This document shows positions 59,512 to 64,000 of a stretch of DNA of 64,000 nt, piece by piece. The DNA comes from Mercenaria mercenaria. Lineage: Eukaryota > Mollusca > Bivalvia > Venerida > Veneridae. The notes under the pieces are model-generated. The model saw only the letters and a program-made list of their open reading frames with translations, did not search any database and was not told the DNA's origin. The DNA is taken from contig NC_069370.1 in the NCBI RefSeq assembly GCF_021730395.1, forward strand, positions 69,023,501 to 69,087,500, written 5' to 3'. The stretch's first letter is position 1. Each line of letters begins with the position of its first letter. Made by a program: the position numbers and the translations under genes.

Positions 59512-61604
59512 GACTGCCCGGTGTGTAGTTCTCTTGTCATATAAATTTATCTCAAGTAAGTTTCAATTTTTGATCATCTGTGGAAAATTTCCGTTTGCAA
59601 TTTGTTACCACTGTACAGTGATAAATTTCCATCTTGTATCTCACGCGAAAACCCTGTTCAACATAGCGTGATATTTTACCTACTGTAGGCACTGTCTGGA
59701 TGGTTCGATGTGATGCATATGGTGTCATATTTAACCCAGTAACCTTAAAACAATATGGATAATTATTTCGATAAATTAATACCATTTCGCCCGCTTGTTA
59801 CGTGCATCAGTTTATCTCTAAAAAAAAGATTTTAAAGAATTTCAAAAATTACATAATGCTTGTGATATCAAGACGTAAACAGTTACGAAGTGACTGATGA
59901 AGAATCTGTTGAGTGTTTTCGAAATAATATTAAGAACAAAATACATTTCGAAAAAAAAATGAGGTACGAATTTTCAAAATAATGAAATGTACTCTCTTAT
60001 TATTTTATAAATGAGTCGCATGTTAGTAAACATTACCATTCTATGGTACCTTATCGACATTGATACTTAGGTCTGTAAGAGCTGCGACAGACGATAGAAC
60101 TTGGCCGTAAACCGCCAATTAAAAATTAAAAAGGCCGCAAATTTTCAATGTCTATACTTTCCTATTACTTAAACTCGTACAACAAACGCTAGGAATTAGC
60201 GAATGTGATCCTATTTCAAGTATACTTCACACACTGATAAGCCCTATCATCCTTATTTGGGGAATAGAAATGAAATTCTATGATTTGAACATTTTTACCA
60301 CCTTTTAATCCGTTTCTTGCTGAGAACGGTATTTCGAACTTTGCATTAAATTTATTTCACTATCTTGAAATCATGGGCAATATATCTATATTTACCACAG
60401 AAGCGTTGCATTTTCATGTATTTAACGTAACAGACGAATCACCGTCTGGAGCTCTATAGATTCAAGTCTGTGTTGTTTTTTCTTTTATTCTTTCTTTTTC
60501 TCCAACATTTAAGTTTGTTTTTCATCGATAACAGACAAAAATGCTTTGGATTTCATGATTTGTCCATTATTGAGGTTATGGAAAAGTTTCATTCACCTTA
60601 AGTTTATGATGGCAAAAATTACATGACGGTTAAACTTGGGTTTATAGCCAGGTCAAATCATTGTCAGGTCAACCTTGGGTCACTGTGTTCTTTGTGACAT
60701 TATCTGTATGAGGGTCATTACAAATTACATAGACTATTGCCTTAACTTTAAAACTCAACGGAGGCGTATCAAATTTGTCATATTTTGATAAGTAATGCAT
60801 CTGCTACAAATATACCAGTTCAGTATCTTCTACTCTACATAACATTTGTTTTGTGTTCAGTTGCTTAAGCACAGGCTGGAAATCTCACCCAGGTCAGCGA
60901 CATCCTTGTGATTGCGATATTTTTCCTGAACAATCTATAAGATGATACTGCAAAAAAAAAATCGTTTTCTGAAACCGAGCATTTTCTGAAGAGTTAAAAT
61001 ATATCTTTTCAACAATATATCAATCTCTGTTAACTTAAAATGTAAATGTTAGACTTTTTGTCATTTTAGTTTCTAGCAAAATTTATAACAAGATAGTTAT
61101 TGGTGTATTCTATCTTAAATTCACTGGTAAATGGATGTTCAAGCTCTTGTCTTCTTCAGTAATTAACGTTTTGTTTGTGTATTGCCAGTTCATTCTAATT
61201 TTGAGCTACTGATGTTCTTGTGGCGTAAATTTTATGTCAAACCATGGCATTACCTCCCTATACCAAACGTTGTATACCTCAGACTAGAATAACCAGCTGA
61301 CTTTAAGTTTTCAGAAAACGTCAATAGATTGACACCTTTAATTGTGTACTGTGTGGCGCCATAGTAATTCAAAAGCGGAAATGTTACTGGTGATGATGGT
61401 ACCAGTTGTACTATTTTGCAAATAAAAGAAATAAAATTGTAGAGCCAGTCTTATTAGATATTGAACACCCCTCGTATAGATGATTGTGTTGACCGAGTAT
61501 ATCATGCATGGTGACATGTTTTGAATACAAACTAAGCGACAGCTTAGAAGTAGTGTCACAAAAATGTATTCCGTAAAAAAAAATCGCGAGAAGCGATAGC
61601 ATAA
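59512..61604. other. Upstream region of the METTL27-like gene, no recognisable gene
   Basis: Only short frames. A promoter for the methyltransferase must lie at its left end, but no clear core motif can be named. Confidence 0.5.
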
Positions 61605-61815
61605 CAAATCGATGCGACACCATGACATTAAATATACGGCGATATCGCATCGTATTGTGTTGTTGTATAGTGTTGTCGAATTATGTTGTAGTACACTCGT
61701 ATTGTGTTGTCGTGTCGTACCGTCGTACTGTCGATGTAGAGGACAACACGATGCTATGATGTAATTTGTACTGTCGACTACGACAAGACAACACGATGCG
61801 ACAGTACAACATGGT
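61605..61815. repeat. Imperfect TGTTGTCG-type array with inverted half
   Basis: ATTGTGTTGTCGTGTCGTAC-like repeats turn into GACAAGACAACACGATGCGA on the same strand. TCGCATCGTATTGTG (left) mirrors CACGATGCGA (right). Confidence 0.7.
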
Positions 61816-61864
61816 GCGGAACGGGCCACATGCTTACAAAATGCCTGAGAATGCTATGGTTCTT

Positions 61865-61985
61865 GTTCTGCTTTACTCAACTTATGGTGATAAAGAAGTG
61901 TATAAAGGTTCAAAGTTATAGCTCTTATAGGTTTTAAAGAAAAGTTGATCAAGAAAAACAAGAGAAGTGCAATAATGGAAACAAT
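61865..61985. mobile_element. Scrap of hairpin-family element 5
   Basis: AGTTATAGCTCTTATAGG and AAGAAAAGTTGAT resemble the internal units at 27590-27740, and AAACAAGAG resembles the shared end. Confidence 0.45.
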
Positions 61986-62644
61986 CCTGACAAACAAATA
62001 TACCAGTTCTCGATCCTTACCTTCTGAACGTCTTTATGATGGTTAATAAGTTTACATAATCTATATCTCTTAAAGGATTAAAAAGGTGAGTCTTAACAAC
62101 ATTTCATCCAAGAAGTACCGATTTATAATCTACGAGATGCTAAACCCAAAACTTAGGAAAAATGGAACTCTTTTCGCATAACAATAACATGAAAGACGAC
62201 AACACTGACGTTCGAATCATTGCCCTTCAGAAGGAGATTTACGTTTAGACTTACACCCTTAACCACTGCACCAAAAATGAGGCACTGGAATCGGAATGCA
62301 GTAACATATTTTGACTGCGTTGGCACATTTGCATAACAATCGGTTTGTTTTACTACTTTTTGAAGTCATTTATCGGGACACACTTCCATTGCCATACAGT
62401 TTTTAAGTACGGGGTATTGCTTTAAGGTGTCAGTATTAAGACCCGTGCGATTGGGAAAAAAATAATGTCGACATCTACAAATTTGAAACTGAAGTTTTAT
62501 CCGATCTGAATTCAATAACGGTCTTTTCCTGAGCCAAACATTCAATAAGCCAAGTCCTAAATGCTAAATTTCCAACAACCGTTATGTCAACTTTCGCTGG
62601 TAAGCTACGAGTTGGTGAAAATATTGTTGATTCCCCATTGCAAT

Positions 62645-62800
62645 GTAGGTTCAAAAAATGATTTTATCCAAGTGCCCATCCATGCCTGAAACAATGTTTG
62701 GAGATGCACCTGGGTTCTTTTTCCTACATCGAAATCTGGAAATGCCGCCAAAGTCAGTATGACACTTAATCCAAGCAGTGCGTTTTGGGGTTGGTAACTG
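62645..62800 (+). mobile_element. Diverged SINE family A fragment
   Basis: AGATGCACCTGGGTTCTTTT, ATCGAAATCTGGAAATGCCG and AGTATGACACTTAATCCAA follow the family order with many changes. Confidence 0.5.
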
Positions 62801-63060
62801 ATACAGCAGAACAGCATTTTGAAAAAAAAACGTTATTTTCCTGATGTTACTGTATCATTTCAACAGACCTTTATGATAATCTGTATAAGATGACTTTAAA
62901 GGCCGGTTAAACGGGGTGTTTAAAATCTATAATACTTTTATATACATATATCGAAAACGTATGTCACTATAATGAAATATTATCTTATCTTATATTGTCT
63001 TATCTCATGATATGACCCGTTGTTTATATGGGTGAAAAATTGTTGAAAAAGCCGTTAACC

Positions 63061-63120
63061 GCCCCCCCCCCCCCCCGCCACACACACACGCGCGCGCGTA
63101 CGCACGCACGCACGCACGCA
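63061..63120. repeat. Poly-C, CA, CG and CGCA microsatellite
   Basis: A C run of about 16, then CACACACACGCGCGCGCGTA and CGCACGCACGCACGCACGCA: about 40 bp of strictly alternating purine and pyrimidine. Confidence 0.9.
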
Positions 63121-63285
63121 TGATCTGACATTCTGAAAGAAATAAAGTTCATCTTTAGTTTTTGTGAAAATGAAATATGAATGTATCTATTATTATCGCA
63201 CAAAATTTCGAAAAGTTTGACATATATCTCTTGTTGACTCTTCCTTTAACTGATAAGAACTGCTGACCTCAAATCTTACTGAAAC

Positions 63286-63340
63286 ATGGCAAAACGTTGG
63301 AATTATAGTGTTTTATTTTTTGTGCTGACAGTCTGGACAG
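63286..63340 (+). CDS. Signal-peptide exon of the second lectin gene
   Basis: Eighteen codons plus 1 base with a charged start (MAKR), a hydrophobic core VLFFVLTVW and a small-residue end TG. ATG context AAACATGG is favourable. Confidence 0.8.
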
Positions 63341-64000
63341 GTTCGCCTAAAACACTTACTATATATAAATGTTATATAGAAAATAATTTGTAGGAATCTG
63401 TACTTTAATTAATGCATATCACATCTATTCATATTGATATATCGTCTGTTGTATGTATATTAAGAATATTGCAGCAATCATTGTATTATAACGTACAAGC
63501 AAATTGTTTTCTTCTCCAACATTTTGGTATCAAATTGCATTTTTAATACTAGTATATAGATGTTAATAAATACTGTGTGAAAAATCTAGATTTCATGTCA
63601 CTAAATGTATGTATCTTTCAGGCGTCGCCGCATGTCCGGACCGCTGGACCACATTCAATGGAAACTGCTATTCGTTTGTCACTACCAAACTCAACTGGTT
63701 CCATGCTGCGGTAAAAATGATTGACTTGACCATTTGAACTGTATTTTTATTGTTTTACAAGCACCTGTATGTCTGCATCTACACCCAAATGAATTAAAAC
63801 TTTACTTATTAGACATAAAAAACAGTCATTACTTTATACCCCGTATTTACTGCAGCTAGAGAAAGTTTCAATAAAATGTATAGAACAAACAGGAAAGTAA
63901 GCAGTTTAATTTATTTACTTATTTTGTTGGGTATGTCATGTGGCGACTTTTCATTAAAGCTATATTTGTTGGAGGAAGACCCTAAGTGCCCCACGGTGCA
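63286..64000 (+). CDS. Second C-type lectin gene, 5' end (runs off the window)
   Basis: Exon 1 (63286-63340) encodes MAKRWNYSVLFFVLTVWTG, a clear signal peptide, ending phase 1 at donor G|GTTCGC. Exon 2 (63622-63710) follows acceptor ATCTTTCAG and reads GVAACPDRWTTFNGNCYSF, then VTTKLNWFHAA, donor GCG|GTAAAA. CPxxWxxFNGNCYxF and the later tryptophan are the standard opening of a long-form CTLD. The rest of the domain lies beyond the window. The last 290 bp show no further exon and contain a SINE piece. The product should be secreted; its ligand class cannot be told from this half. Confidence 0.85.
63622..63710 (+). CDS. CTLD opening exon of the second lectin gene
   Basis: Two bases plus 29 codons, phase 1 to 0. 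The first two CTLD cysteines (ACPDRW and NGNCYSF) are present. Confidence 0.85.
63921..64000 (-). mobile_element. SINE family A, cut by the window edge
   Basis: TTGTTGGGTATGTCATGTGG, GCGACTTTTCATTAAAGCT and GGAGGAAGACCCTAAGTGCC match the family. In an intron of the second lectin gene. Confidence 0.7.

Noticed and set aside
63854-63900. A third exon of the second lectin gene after CTGCAG
   Set aside because: The frame meets a stop within about 15 codons and lacks the expected GG.L helix segment.

Overview
The window looks like nuclear DNA of a marine bivalve mollusc. It is AT-rich and intron-rich. It carries tRNA-derived SINEs, LINE 3' ends, foldback elements and many short non-autonomous elements with internal tandem arrays and a 3' hairpin, a mix typical of clam and oyster genomes. 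The species is inferred from this repeat content and was not tested.

Layout. 1-7,800: decayed element debris, one SINE, a hairpin-ended repeat element and a LINE remnant. 8,463-21,744 (minus): the main find, an eight-exon gene for a probably secreted protein with two Ly6/uPAR-like (LU) three-finger domains followed by a C-type lectin domain (CTLD). All exon phases join. Its introns are packed with minisatellites and small elements, several of which press against the splice sites. 22,000-34,468: no gene I can support; a LINE 3' end, foldback elements, a 20-bp minisatellite with a 140-bp higher-order period, and SINEs. 34,482-36,160: a young 5'-truncated LINE with a perfect 13-bp target-site duplication. 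37,176-37,312 (plus): an orphan last exon of a METTL27-like methyltransferase.

37,500-49,400 differs from the rest in texture: inflated homopolymer runs and broken reading frames, as in unpolished long-read consensus. It holds a roughly 353-bp satellite whose units each carry a palindrome of about 56 bp, a degraded second copy of the METTL27-like last exon, and most of a minus-strand Ty3/gypsy element (about 45,100-50,547), whose gag end is in clean sequence.

51,246-59,511 (minus): a complete METTL27-like class I SAM-dependent methyltransferase gene of five coding exons (217 codons), with repeat elements filling its introns. 63,286 to the right edge (plus): the first two exons (signal peptide and CTLD start) of a second C-type lectin gene.

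The two lectin-type genes point to secreted recognition proteins; the methyltransferase has no evident functional link to them. No rRNA gene, intact tRNA, CRISPR array or operon was seen.
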